DNA of 64,000 nt, from contig OZ020624.1 in NCBI GenBank assembly GCA_963971575.1, positions 17,019,249-17,083,248 on the forward strand. Direction: 5' to 3'. The position numbers and the translations under genes are program-made. Origin of the DNA: Liopterus haemorrhoidalis. Lineage: Eukaryota > Arthropoda > Insecta > Coleoptera > Dytiscidae. The notes beneath the pieces were generated by a model, which saw nothing but the letters and a program-made list of their open reading frames with translations, did no database searches and was not told the DNA's origin. Positions 22,078-36,200 of this stretch are shown here, one piece after another; within the stretch, counting starts at the first letter, position 1; each line of letters starts with the position of its first letter.

Positions 22078-22642
22078 TACACACACCGACAAATTTAAAG
22101 GAACAGATTGAATGTTTTTTTTTTTAAATTTTATTATTTTGTAGCCTATATTTAGATAGCTTTGAATGCTCTACTAAACAATGAAAGAAGATTGTATCGA
22201 CGCCAAGGAGAACAAAATACACTATTTAATTTTGCTACTACTGTATCTTTTGGTGGAGGTTCAATTATGGTGTGGGGTGGAATATGTTTGGGAGCTCGCA
22301 GATTTAGTGGTGATTGATGGCGGAGCGTTAACTGCAGATAGGTACATCAGAGATATTCTTCAAGACCATATTGTACCTTTTGCCTCATATATAGGAGAAA
22401 ATTTCATCCTAATGCCGGATAATGCGCGCCCAGACGTCGCGCACTGTGTAACAGACTTTTTAAATCAAGTGGATATAACAACAATGGGTTGGCCAGCGTG
22501 CTCCTCTGACCTCAACCCGATTGAACATTATTCCAAAATACATCGTACTAGAAGATTACCTGAGAGATATCAACAATATGTACACTACAGGGAAATTAAT
22601 TAGATTTTTATGTCTGTTCCTTTAAATTTGCCGGTGTGTGTA
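22078..22642 (+). mobile_element. Tc1-like transposon, internally deleted
   Basis: The left end CACACACCGACAAATTTAAA followed by GGAACAGA and the right end TCTGTTCCTTTAAATTTGCC followed by GGTGTGTG are inverted repeats of about 28 bp. Between them lies only the C-terminal half of a Tc1-type transposase (separate entry). The element is too short to be autonomous. Confidence 0.8.
22181..22603 (+). pseudogene. Tc1-like transposase C-terminal fragment
   Basis: A GGGSIMVWGGICLGA-type segment in one frame, then ADLVVIDGGALTADRYIRDI, LMPDNARPDVAHCVTDFL (catalytic Asp) and WPACSSDLNPIEH (catalytic Glu of the DDE triad) in another. A frameshift lies near 22300. The helix-turn-helix region and first aspartate are missing. 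The frame ends at a TAG right before the right terminal repeat. Confidence 0.85.
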
Positions 22643-22880
22643 GTACACATATTTTGAAAAATATTAACTTCATAGAGAGTTTCAAAAATATCAGTTATAT
22701 TCGGACGTATCGTCATGTTAAAAACGCGTATTTCTGTGCCAACTACAGATGCATGAATGATTAGTATTGGCTCCCCGCTCTTACGATCATTCCTTATCGT
22801 TTCTAACGTTATAATATACTTCATTCTAAGCATAAAGCCTAGTTCTGGTGGACTCATACTGAACATTAACCATGAATTGC
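22643..22880 (-). repeat. Tc1-like element fragment, reverse
   Basis: Joins directly to the right end of the Tc1-like element. On the minus strand it reads like part of the same transposon family, with VFNMTIRPNITDIFETLYEV and GEPILIIHASVVGTEIRV. Its GTAAGAGCGGGGAGCCAATA block matches 29218-29550. It lies just beyond the 3' end of DCST1. Confidence 0.55.
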
Positions 22881-22934
22881 ATTCCTTAATTTATTAAATA
22901 TTAATCAAAACTTGATTTTGTGATCATTATATTT

Positions 22935-22940
22935 TTTATT
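22935..22940 (-). terminator. possible polyadenylation signal of DCST1
   Basis: AATAAA on the minus strand, 12 bases after the DCST1 stop; a second hexamer lies near 22892-22897. The first is very close to the stop, so the second may be the one used. Confidence 0.4.
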
Positions 22941-22952
22941 ATTATTATTACA

Positions 22953-23295
22953 TTATTCATCATCTTCAATTCCAGAATCAGACCTGTCTTCTGATTCGCT
23001 ATTATCTGGTGAAGAATTAGCGCAAGCATAACATTTTTCTTCTAAATCATGCCAACATTCATTACAATAAATAAAATGACATGTTGGAGTAGGGCATTCT
23101 ATAAAAGTTCTTTTAGCTCTGAACTTCATACAAGGTTCTGGTTCTCCACACATTAAACACTTACGGCGAGCCATCGGGAAGATACGAAGACAATCCAAAA
23201 TCTTTGGGAATCGGATTCTTAAAACGGCACAGACATTAAGGTTTTCTTGTAAACGACGTTCTCGGACTAATTTTTTGATCTTTCTTTTCATGTAC
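22953..23295 (-). CDS. DCST1: DCST1 exon 10 (RING-like tail)
   Basis: Residues 624-737. A basic stretch (KRKIKKLVRERRL) precedes C670-x2-C673, C679, C691, C696, H697, C701, C704, H706 and C712-x2-C715, a C-terminal RING-like finger as in DCST1 orthologues. It then has an acidic Ser/Asp/Glu tail ending GIEDDE. The acceptor is TTTTTAG|G. Confidence 0.92.
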
Positions 23296-26200
23296 CTAAA
23301 AATTAATTAGTAAATAACAGTTAGTGAAGTAAGCTGACGTAACAAATCACGGTAGAAGGTAAGATATACAGCATAGCATAGACTAAGCATGGCCAAACTT
23401 TTACTAACGTGGGCCATATTTTGCCCGACAGAAGCCATCGTGGGCAAAAAAAGAGCGCGAGGTTGTATCAAAGCCACTGCCACAGATCTTTTGGGCGTAA
23501 AATACGCGCGTTGCTGTTGGGTGGATGTTAAAAATGAATGAATGCGCAGAGTTTAGTATAGAGAGTTTTATTATTATTACCAAGGCATTTTTTTTACGTT
23601 ACGGATATTAGTTCGCTGTTTTTGCACTCTAGTATTTTAAAACTCGTTTTTGCGAACCGTTGTTCGGCTATAGAATTGCGTAAATAATTTTTAACTATCT
23701 TTAGTTTAGAAAAAGAACTTTCTGCCGTAGCTACAGTGACGGGTAGCGTGAGGAACAACAACAATGCGGTCATTTTCAAAACTTAGAGATTGTGATGATT
23801 CCACTAGATCACCGCTATATTGGCGACCTAGATACGGCGTTTCAGTATCTTCGGGAAGGGTTGTCTGCAGAAATTACAGCTAGGGAGGGTAGATGTTGTA
23901 TCCCTATTCGCCCGTCCTTCGTCTTCTGAGGGGTAGCGATCCTCAGAGGTATGGGATTCGGTTGTTGATATTGAAATATTGTGTTGATTGTTTAAAATAC
24001 TGTTTAATCTCACTCACCATGCATATAATAATTTTAGGAAAACTACATATACACACAGAACTCTCATTAAAAATATGATCCCATCAAACTCAACACTTCA
24101 GTTTCATCTCTCGCTCATCACTCCCTGACAATCCTTGAAATCTCGCGTTCCCGCGTCTCCTGATGTTTATATTTCTAGTTGACTCGCTGTCAACTAGACC
24201 GCGTTACTCACACCCTGTACAAGATATTGTAGCATATTTAATCACTAATAGCTCAGTTAATCCTTTATGCTTGAAATTTTAAGTCTCCCCTCTAAAAATG
24301 ACAGCTACCATTACCATTTGAAGTGGAAAATCCGTACTAAGATCTTCTTTATGTTTAAATTGAAGCGCTTCGGCACATTTTAAAATTTCTCTCCCATTTG
24401 TGTTAATTTTGAAGATAGCATGAAAGCAAATAATTTTGTAACCTCATGCATCTCTTCAAATCTATTGTTTATTTGCCTAATAACGTTATCTAAAACTTTA
24501 TTAAACACATTGACGAGAAAGATGTCATTCATCCCCATTACCACCAAAATGGTAATCGCTCGATAGTTTATCAAAATGTCTTTTAGCAACTTTTTGTCTC
24601 TTCCAAGAAAAAGTTAGCTTAATTTGCCATTTGAACTGCTTCGTTTTTTGCCGAATTATGCATGTGTCTATATTGTTGTAAATGTTTACTTGCAGTTTTT
24701 AAAGATTCCGCCGCAGTCATTAGATCTAAATTTCTTATTTGGGCTTTGTAAAACCGTTGTGTCTGTTAACTGCGAAAAAGATCGACGCGTTAAATGCTTC
24801 GGTCTTAACCGCTGGGTGTGTCACTACCCCTAAACAAAAATGTTACACGGCGTGGTACATTACAGGTACGACTCGCTCATCTGAACCCAGCTTACGTGAT
24901 CCACTCCTTGTCCAGTACATTGTTGGCTTACTGTCTTAAGACTGCCTTATATCCATTAGAATATTAAATTTCGACAAAAGAATACCATGTGATAATTAAA
25001 TATTGTGTTTTTTTTTACCTAAAGAAACCTTTTCTTCTTTTGAGCATTTCATTGTACATGAACAAAACGCGAGACTTTTGCCGTTTTCTATAAAAATAGG
25101 CACAAATTCCACTTCTCAATCTTTTAAAGTATGCTTCCAATATTATCAAAATCCATATTGAAAAATAAGTACCGTATATTTTATATAAATAATACCTCGG
25201 AAGTAAAGTTGGTTGAGGAAGACAACCTTCGTTGCTTCTTATTATTTTAATTCTCTTTTTAATGTTAAAGCCTAAAAAAAGATAACAATAATAATATACA
25301 TAGGGTAGTGAATTGACCTGCCATAGCAATTTAACATATAAAATAATAAATATGCTATTTCCTGCTTCTCCAATTGTTTTAGAGAATAATTGCAAGAGAT
25401 ACAATTTATATAGAATTAAAAACACTACATGTTAGGTAAGTAAATTATCTTCCAACAACTTCCGAGGAAATTTAAACATTTTATAAAGCATTATTTTAAA
25501 GTAGCCATGCTTTTCAACAAGATGGTTGTCCGGCACATTCAACTAACGATGTAAAGACGTATTTGAATCAATGCTTCCCAATGTGGATAGGGCGTGGTGG
25601 ACCAATTAATTGGCCAGCACGATCGCCAGATCTATTACAAAATGACTTAACATAAAATTACCCAGGAATGCGCAAAAATAACCGATATGCAACTGGCCAA
25701 TGTGCAAAGAAATTTTTACGACAGACTTGATTTCTGCTTAGCAGTGAATGACGACATATTTGAACAATTGCTATAAAATGTAATTTTTTATGTTAAAAAA
25801 AAATATTTATATAATTATTTATTTATCAAGAAAATTACTATATTTATGACAAATTGAATGTATTATTTGGATTACGAGGGTCATCTCAAAAGTAAAATAC
25901 ACTATTTTTTTTTTAAATAAATAAAAGTAAAAAAAGTATTTTTCGAAAAGTACATATTAAACTTATTTTTTCGCCTTGTTTTTCAATACATTTTTGGTAT
26001 CGTGGTAAAAGTTTTTTCAATCCAGTGTCATACAATTCTGCCGCCATACTTCAACTTCTTGTTTCAAATTATCCTCGTTTGTGAAGCGTCTTCCCCCAAG
26101 ATGTTGCTTCAGCTGCGGAAACAGGTGGAAGTCACTTGGTGCAAGGCCAGGGGAGTAAGGCGAATGTCCGAAAACATCCTATCGAAACTCTTCAAGCAGG

Positions 26201-29200
26201 TCTTGAGTCTGACGAGGAGCGTGCGGGCGAGCGTTGTCGTGGAACAAAAAAACTGTTTTTTTTTCGTTCCAAAAAAACTTTTTTTGTTCAAAAAATATTT
26301 TTTGCCGTCAAAAAACGAATAACACCACGAACTTCGCAATCGGCGGTAGGAGCAAGTGGAGTCTCCATAATGGTTGGAACCTGACTGCCGGATCGATCGA
26401 CGCACGCGCATAGAAATTTTACAGTGCTGCCAACTACATCCAGACGTAAATTCCCTGAGACTTCCAGACTTTTCCCGCCAACCATACGGATTAAAATAAA
26501 ATAGTGTAACTACTTTTGAGACAACCCTCGTACTAGTCTTTCATGTACGTTTGTTTATAAAGCATGGCTACTTGATAAAGAATGCTTTATAAAATTTATA
26601 ACTTTTAAATTTCCTCGGAAGTAGTTGGAAGATAGTTTACTTACCTAACATGTAGAGTTTTAAATTCTAAATAAATTTTATCTCTTGCACTTTTTCTCTA
26701 AAACAAATAGGGAAGCAGGAAATAGCATAGTTATTATTTTACATGTTAAATCGCTACGACCGAGAGGTCAATTCCCTGTATAATATTGCTTAACTTACGT
26801 CAAGATAAATACTTTAAACTTTAACAAAATAAATTCGGATGATAGGATTGTTACCAAGTATGTTAGTAATCTAAAAATTCCTAAGCTTGATTAAGGCCCA
26901 GTCTTTTCACCCTCAGGTAAACCTCTAGGTAACTATCTGACAGATAAGGTTATGTGATACTTTGTGCAAAAATAACCGATAGGCAACTGGCCAATGTGCG
27001 GAAATTTTTTTACGACAGACTTGGTTTCTGCTTAGCAGTGAATGGCGACATATTTGAACATTTGCTATAAAATATAATTATTTATGTTTAACAAAAATAT
27101 AATTATTTATTTATTAATAAAATCACTATATTTACGATAAATTGAATTTATTATTTAGATTACTAGAATCTAATCTTTCAATAAAGAATGCTTTATAAAA
27201 TATATAATTTTTAAATTTCCTCGGAAGAAGTTTGACGATAGTTTACTTACCTAACAAAAATACTAGTATACCTAGGTATACTAGTTTGCGATTTATACTG
27301 TATTTTAATTTACTTTAAATAGGTACGTTTCAGTGGCGCAGCCAGGATTTTGCTTGGGGAGGGCCGAATCAAATTTCGAAGGCACGCGGGCCGCATACGG
27401 CCCTCAACCTCATTTTTTGTGGCCCCTGAAGCGGTATTCAAAAACACTTGAGCTTATTTAGGGGAAAAATATAGTTAAAAATGTAAAATGTATTCTCTTC
27501 CCCTTTTCTGTTTATAAAAAAATGTCAAGAATCCCTTTGGGATATTTAAAGTTCCGTCACTGTGTATCATTTTGTATGTAAAATAGCCTGCGACCCAAAT
27601 CAGTTCGACATTCCTGCTGTTGGATATTGATGTTTATATCAAATAATAATTCCATCATTTGTTGATAAAAACATGTATATGTTAATCCATGTATCAAAAA
27701 CTTTCACTTGATTTTTTCTTCGATAAATACATACATATTTATTTATATTTTTCGCGGGATATATTTTTGAAGTCTCAATATTTCTTTTACTTTAGTTCTG
27801 TTCTCTAATGGCGGGTTGCTAACGTAAGAGTTTTCTCTAACTCAAGTTAAAATCATTTGTTTTTGTATGCTACAACATACAAAAACGAGAGATAATTCTT
27901 ACTTTAGCAACCGGCCATAAATCAGCCGCTTGGCCACAATTTGTACCGAACGAACAGACTCATGTGACGGAATAAGGATTTCTTGATTATACCTACGAAA
28001 ACCTAAAAATAATATGTAAATATGCATTCTCTGTTAATTTCAACACTAATCATAATAAAATATAGCTTATTATTATTGTAAAATACATAAGTTATTTTGC
28101 TGTACGATTGTGATAAATTTGTTAAATTTTCTATTCTTTCAACGTTTGAGGTATCATTTTAAAATTACATTCTGAAGGTTATACCGAAGTCAGATTTTTA
28201 CTTTATCTTATTTATCATTTATCTGTCATTTTTACATTATTTTCAATTTATCTGTCAGGGGGAACAAGGATCAACGCTCCCCTTCACATAATTCGGTGGA
28301 GCATATTTGGAATGTGATGTATTTTCACTTGAACAATAATTATGTCACTTTATCAAAAGTAGGCAATCTTAAAAAAAGTTTATATGAAAAAAAAAATGCC
28401 AATATTATTTACAATGAAGTATTTGAAAAATTAACTACTGTTGTGGTTAACAAATTTTATCTTCAACTCTCCGAGCAGCGCCGTGTGATCTGCTGGTCCT
28501 GGGAGGGGCCCAGGCCCGTCGCCCCCCCCTTGGCTGCGCCATGGTACGTTTTATATGTATTATGTAAACATAACAGGCAATTACTTGTGACGTAATTATC
28601 TTATAGACTACCAGCGTAGTCTATAGTAAGCAAGACAAGATGCGTCGACGAACAAGGAATGACGAAGAAAACTAATACTTAGAGAAGCGAAGTTATTGTT
28701 CCCTACCTTTAACAACAGATCTTAGAATATTTGCTATCATTCCAGTTCCCTTTACTTCCAGTACCATATCGTGGTGTCCTTCTTGTATATAGTCGATTCG
28801 AGCATGCCTTCTTATTAAATCAAGGGTTTCGTAAAATAATCTGTCCAATAAAACAAAAGCTTAAAAAGACAAAACAAAGTAAGAGCAATTATATAATTTC
28901 GGTATTGTTTTAGAAATAAAATTACATAATTTAAATCAATATAAAATATTAAAAATTATTAAATGTAAAAAAATGATCTATTTCTTATAATGGGTACTTA
29001 AGATATGCACAGACATGTTTATTGGAATAACCAGAAACCCTAATATCGTAACAGGAACTGGAAATCATAAATTCTACATTAGTTACAAAAGTGTCAAATA
29101 ATTATTCAGAACAAAATGTGAATCACAATTAATATTTGGGTTAATGTTCCGTATGATCCCACCAGCTTAAATTAGAACTACACTGTAGTTTAGAATAGAG

Positions 29201-32200
29201 TATATTATAACGTTATAAACGAGAAGGCATGGCTGTAAGAGCAGAGCCGCAGTAAGGAAAACTTGCGCTAGGAGCAGAGCCGTGTTTTGGCATCCTTGGT
29301 AAATAAAAACAAGGTTCTTACCTCTCAAAATTTAAGTGAGGAGCAAAAAAAAGGTCTTCACCTCCCAAAATCCAAGTGACGAGCAAAAAAAAGGTCCTCA
29401 TCTTCGCAATGGCGCCCGTTAGCAAGCCCGTCAGCGCCCTTTTCTCTAGTGCGCTAGGGGCCGTCACCCCCTCCGCCCCCCCTTACTGTGGCTCTGTGTA
29501 AGAGTGGGGAACCAATAGAAATCATTCATGCATCTGTAGTTGAAAAAGAAAACGAACGATAAGATCAACACCGAATTGAACAGTGTTGTAATGTATCTAG
29601 GTATTTGTATCTAGATACAGTAACTAGATACTTGCACAGTATCTAGTTACTGTATCTAGGTACATTTTAAAATATGTATCTGTATCTGTATCTAGATATT
29701 TAAATCAGTATCTAAGTATATGTATTTCAGGTACTTTTTTCAGATACTTTCCTATTTTGTCTTTTTCAAGGTCTTTTTACAAAATATGTCCTTACGAATT
29801 TTCAAGTTGGTAATACATTTAGCATCATTCAGATATTTGAATTTTAAGTTTAAATTAACCAATCAGCGACCAGTAAACTCTTTCTTGCTTGGTGGAGAAT
29901 TATGATAAAATACAAGTTCTATATGTAATTAATTAAATTTTGGAAAACATTCTTTTATTTTTTATTTATTTATTTATTTATTTTTTTTTATTTAAAAAAA
30001 AGGAAAAAAATAAAAGGATGTTTTCCAAAATTTAATTAATCTATATATATAAAATCGTAACTAAGCTACCTACTCATAATCAACGCCCAGCCCAAACCAC
30101 TGAGCCTACAATCATCAAATTCGGCGAGTATATTCCCTCCATGACGTAAGCACCCACTAAGAACGGATTTTTCGAAACTCATCCTCTAAATGGGTGAAAA
30201 GGGGGTTAAAAGGGGTAAAATGTGGCTTCACGGTTTCCTTAATATCTCTTAGGTCCAATAAGATATCGACTTGGTTTTAGCTTACAAAGAGTACTCATGT
30301 AAATATTAAAAAACATATTTCAGGATTTTGTTCTATTCGACCCCTAAAGGGGTGAATCTACAATCAGGGTGAATTATAGAACCCTTCGCATCTTCTGTGT
30401 TTATTGTGTTATAACATTCATTTTTGGCATATAGGTGTCTTTTTAAAATATTTAAAAAGTGTATTGACCTTTTTTTTAAATTTCACCCCTAAAGGGGTAA
30501 CTTGGTATTTTATATTCGGTAGAATGTCGTCTAGACAGAGAAACATAAAATTCGGGGAGTTTATCCCTTTTATGACTTAACAACCCCCTAAGAAATGATT
30601 CTTGGAAATTCAACCCCTAAGGGGTGAAATGGGGTAAAATGTGTTTTCACGAATTCCTCAATATCTCACAGGTCCAATAATATATCGCCTTCATTTTTGC
30701 TTCTAAATATTATCCATATAAATGTTGAAAAACTTATTTCAGGATTTTGTCCTATTCATCCCCTAAAAGGATGAATCTACAATTAGGGCGAATTATAGAA
30801 CCCGACGTATTTCCTGTGTTTGTTGAGTTATTAAATTCCTATTTGGCATATAGATGTCTTTCTAAAATATATCGAAATGGTTTTGACAGTTTTTCAAAAT
30901 TTCACCCCTAAAGAGGTAAAAGGATATTTTTTATTTGATAGAACATCCCTTGGGCATAGATCATGATATTCGCAAAGTATTTCCCTCCATGAGGTAAGCA
31001 TACACTAAGACGGGATTTTTCGAAATTTAACCCCTAAGGGGTGAAATGTAATTTCAAGGATTCTTAAGGGTCAGAGCAGCACATTTTACACCCATTTTCA
31101 AGATTTTTTTTTAGAAAACTGTTAATAGTAACTTGATTGGGATAGTACCTACAGTAAAGAACAACCTTAGAAGAGTATCCAAAAAAAATTTTATTGAAAA
31201 ATATCGAAAATTAAGCTCGTGACATGAATTTGAAATTTTCGTTCAGGACAAAGAGTTGATTTGCGGTGAGACACATAACTAATGACTGGATCATCTAAAA
31301 CAAAAAAACCAAAAATATTTCGTTAGTTTATGAGTTTCTTGAGGTAACGCTGTCGAGTTTTTTCCAATATCTAGATTATTTAATTTTTGGTATAAGTTTG
31401 AAGTCAAAAAAACGAAAAAAACGGATTTTTTTTTCTTCGAAATTTCTGTTTTCAGTTTTAAAAAATTCCATAAACAAAAATAAGAAAGAAAAAAAAAATA
31501 TCTCGACAGCGTTACCTCTAGAAACTCATAAACTAACGAAGTATTTTTGGTTTTTTTGTTTTAGATGATCCAGTCATTAGTTATGTGTCTCACCGCAAAT
31601 CAACTCTTTGTCCTGAACGAAAATTTCAAATGCATGTCACGAGCTTAATTTTCGATATTTTTCAATAAATTTTTTTTTTGGATACTCTTCAAAGGTTATT
31701 CTTTACTGTAGGTATTATCCCAATCAAGTTACTATTAACAGTTTTCTAAAAAAAAATCTTGAAAATGGGTATAAAATGTGCTGCGTTGACCATACCCCCC
31801 ACCTTAAATATCTCTACGGACCAATAAGAATATCGTCTTGGTTTTTCTTACAAAGATTACTCATATAAATGTTGAAAAACCTATTTCAGGATTTTGTTCT
31901 AATCACCCCTAAAGTGGTGAATTTCCGAACAGGGTTAATTATACAACCCATCATATTCCCTGTGTTTGTTGAGTTATAAAATTCCTTTTGGCATATAGGT
32001 GTCTTCAAAATATCTTGAAATGGTATTGACAGTTTTTAAAATTTCACACTAAAGGGGTAAATGGATATTTTTTACTCGATAGAACGTCCTCTGGACAAGA
32101 TACATGACATTCGTAAAGTATATTCCCTGTATGACGTAAGTTCCCACTAAGACGGTATTTTTCGGGCTGAAATGTGATATCAAGGATTCCTTAATATTTA

Positions 32201-33169
32201 TTAGTACCAATAAGATATCGACTTGGCTTTTACTTATAATGATTAACCATACAAATGCCGAAAATTTTATTCCTGGATTCTTTCCTTATCAACCCCTAAA
32301 GGGGTAAATCTATAATCGGGGTGAATTATACAACCCGTCGTATTTCCTGTGTTTATTAGGTTATAACATTCATTTTTGGCACACCGGTGTCTTTTTAAAT
32401 ATCTCGAGATAGTTTTGACAGTCTTTTAAAATTTCACCTCTAAATTTAAATAGGGGGGGGGGGAGTATAAATGGGTATTTATATTCGATAGAACTTCCCT
32501 TGGCTATAGAGACAAGTATATTCCTTCCGTGATGTAAGGTTAGCCATACAAATTTTTGAAACAGTAATTCAGGATTTTGCCCTAATCAACGATAATTTGA
32601 AAGAACGTCCCTTGACATAGAGATATGAAATTCAGGAAATATATTCCCTCCATGTCGCAAGCACCCTCTTATATGGAATTTTTCGAAATTCGACCCCTAT
32701 GGGATGAAAAGTGATAAAATGTTTTTCCTCGGATTCTTCATTATATTGATTTGGATTTTGCTTACAATGTTATCCGTATATGTGTTTAAAAATTAAATTC
32801 AGGATTTTGCTCTAATCATCAATCCCTAAAGGGGCGATTCTAGATTTGGGGTGAATTATAGAACCCTTTGTAGCTTCTGTCTTTGTTGTACTATAACTAT
32901 GTTGTGCTTTTTCGCATTTAGGTGTCATTTTAATATCATTAGTTTCAAGATCATTTCATTTTGACCGTTTTTTTTTATATTTCAACCCTAAATTGCATTT
33001 TTTATATTTCCCTAAATTTCATTGGTACATTGGTATTTTTACCGACCGCCAACATATATACGGGAGGTATTGGGATCATACCGATTTTGACGTTTCGAGA
33101 TTTCGATGGATCTCCACGAATTGAGGTCCCTACATAACGTTTCGACTATTTTTAGCATGATGTCTGTCG

Positions 33170-33204
<35 letters not shown>

Positions 33205-36200
33205 CGTCTGTCTGTCCGTCTGTCTGTGTACACGTGCAGAGCAAATCCGGCTGAAAGGATTTTTATCAAACTTCATATTTAAGCTTGTGCCATCAATGGC
33301 ACGAGTTGATCAACTTTTGGTAAAAATCGGTTGACTAAAAATGGGAGTTTACTCGTGTCGATTTTAAGATTTTTGTGAATATTTAACAACAGAAAAATAT
33401 TTCGAAAAAAAATATTGAACAAAAGTTGCTATAAAAGCAATAACTAATAACTTTTATTTGAGACGTTTTTTGATAAAACGAAAAATTTCGAATAATTTCT
33501 GTAAAATTTTTCGAAATTTTTTTCAAGTCTCAATTTTTTCATACTTATATGTAACGTTTCCATGGTCATGATATAAATAATATCTCTGTTAGAAAATATT
33601 AGGCCAAGGTATTTCTACTCTGCTGCTAGAATGTATTTTATATAAGTACTTTACGATGGCGGTCGGTCCTGTGGTGGCCACAGCTGATTTTTTAGTAGAC
33701 AATTGAAATTCGGGGACTATATTTCTTCCATGACGTAAGCAAACGGGGCGAATCTACATTAAATCAGGGCGACTTATATAATTTTTCGTAACTTATTTGT
33801 TTGTTGAGTTATAACATTCCTTTTTGGAATATATATATATATATATATATATATTCTAATCTTTAGAAAGTGTTTTAAACGTTTTTTTTTATCTATAAAG
33901 GGGTAAAAAGGTATATTTTTGATTAGATACATGGAATTCCGGGAACATATTCCTTCCATAACGTAAGTATCGAACCCTTTATATCTCCTGTGCTTCTTGA
34001 GTTCTACATTCCTTTCTGGCATATAGGTGACTTTTTTAAATCATTCGATAGTGTTCTTACAGTTTTTTAAATTTCATTCCTAAAGAATTTTTTATTAGAA
34101 ATAAGAAATTCCAAGAGTACATTTCTCGATATCACGTAAGAACGCACTAAGAAAGGATTTTTCAACCCATATGAGGTGAAAAGGAGTCAAATATATTTTT
34201 TCACGGATTTCTCAGTATCTCTTAGGACAGATGAGATATCGACAGGTTTTTGCTTATAAAAGTTACCCGTGCACATGTTTAGAAAAAAACTACGAATTTT
34301 ATTTGTAATTAGTATGAACCTCTAACGGGGTGAATCTATACCTGAGGAGAGAGTCAGCAATGTGATCTATAAAGAACTATGACTTATTATAATTGCACGA
34401 TGATGGCAAACAGTCAATAAACCGTAGCGAAGCACGGGTACTCAGTTAGTAATATTATAAAGCAGAAACTAGATAACTTTCCATAAATTGTAAAAATTGT
34501 TACAAATGGTTAGCTGACCAAATGGTTACCTGACTAAATGGTTACCTGACCAAATGGTTAGCTGACCAAATAGTTAGCTGACCAAATGGTTACCTGACCA
34601 ATGGTTCCTTGACCAAATGGTTACCTGACTAACTGGTTACCTGACCAAATGGTTACCTGACTAAATGGTTACCTGACAAATGGTTACCTGACCAAATGGT
34701 TAACTGACCAAATAGTTAGCTGACCAAATGGTTACCTGACCAAATGGTTACCTGACCAATGGTTCCTTGACCAAATGGTTACCTGACTAACTGGTTACCT
34801 GACCAAATGGTTACCTGACTAAATGGTTACCTGACAAATGGTTACCTGACCAAATGGTAAACTGACCAAATGGTTACCTGGACCAAGTGGTTAGCTGACC
34901 AAGTGGTTCCTTGACCAAATGGTTAGCTGACCAAGTAGTTAGCTGACCAAATGGTTACCTGACCAAATGGTTACCTGACCAAATGGTTAGCTGACCAAAT
35001 GGTTCCTTGACCAAATGGTTACCTGACTAAATGGTTACCTGACCAAATGGTTAGCTGACCAAATGGTTAACTGACCAAATGGTTAACTGACCAAATGGTT
35101 GGCTGACCAAATGGTTACCTGACCAAATGGTTACCTGACTAAATGGTTACCTGACCAAATGGTTAACTGACTAAATGGTTACCTGACTAAATGGTTACCT
35201 GACCAAATGGTTAACTGACCAAATGGTTAGCTGACCAAATGGTTCCTTGACCAAATGGTTACCTGACCAAATGGTTAGCTGACCAAGTGGTTAGCTGACC
35301 AAATGGTTATCTGACCAAATGATAACCTGACCAAATGGTTAGCTGACCAAATGGTTAACTGACCAAATGGTTAGCTGACCAAGTGGTTAGCTGACTAAAT
35401 GGTTACCTGACCAAATGGTTACCTGGACTAGGGATTGTATACCGGTTTACCGGTTTACCGGTAAATTGACAAATTTTTTTACCGGTAGTAAAAAAAGGTA
35501 AGTGTAAGTAACAATATACCAATTATTAATTTTATGGGAGATATTTTTTGTTTAATTTTACACTATTTTGGGTTTGAGAGCCGCTGTAAATCGTACAGAA
35601 ATTGCCAGTTAGCATATGTATGTCATTTGTGCTCTGTAGTCTGCACGCTGCAGTTTTTTGTGATTTTTAAAAGTTTAACCCCTTTCCTGTGGAATAAATT
35701 TTTTCTATACTTTCGCTCATTGAGTTTATTTGCGAAAAAAATGAAAAAACATTTTGTTTTATTTTATTTATTATATCTAACTAGCTGAGTACCCGTGCTT
35801 CGCTACGGTATACTGACGGACGCATTAGTGTAAAATCCTCAGTTTGTTTTTAAACATGTGTATGGGTAACCTTTGTAAGCAAAAACCTAGTCGATATCTC
35901 ATCTGTCCTAAGAGATATTGAGGAAACCATGAAAAAACATTATACCCTTTTACACTATATAGGGCTCGAACTACTGAGTAAAAAAAAACTGTAAAACTTT
36001 TTAAACATTTTAGAAAGACATATATATGTTAAAAAGAATATTATAACTCAACAAACGAAGAAAATGCGAAGAGTTTTATAATTCTTCTCTAGGGGTTGAT
36101 TAGGGTATAATTTTGACATAACTTTATATTTTTATGGGTAACCTTTGTAAGTAAAAACCAAGTCGATATCTCAATGGTCCTAAGAGATATTGAGGAATCC

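Noticed and set aside
23828..24013. Minus-strand frame with a TLPSCNFCRQPF end, possible zinc finger
   Set aside because: Only one Cys pair is present and the block interrupts the hAT relic; too little to call.
25272..25425. Upstream 50 residues of the long frame containing DCST1 exon 9
   Set aside because: A strong acceptor (TCTTTTTTTAG) at 25272 and family alignment (GFN...NEGCLP) show that the earlier part is intron that happens to stay open.
34495..35428. CRISPR-like array
   Set aside because: 16-bp units without spacers in an insect intron; it is a minisatellite.
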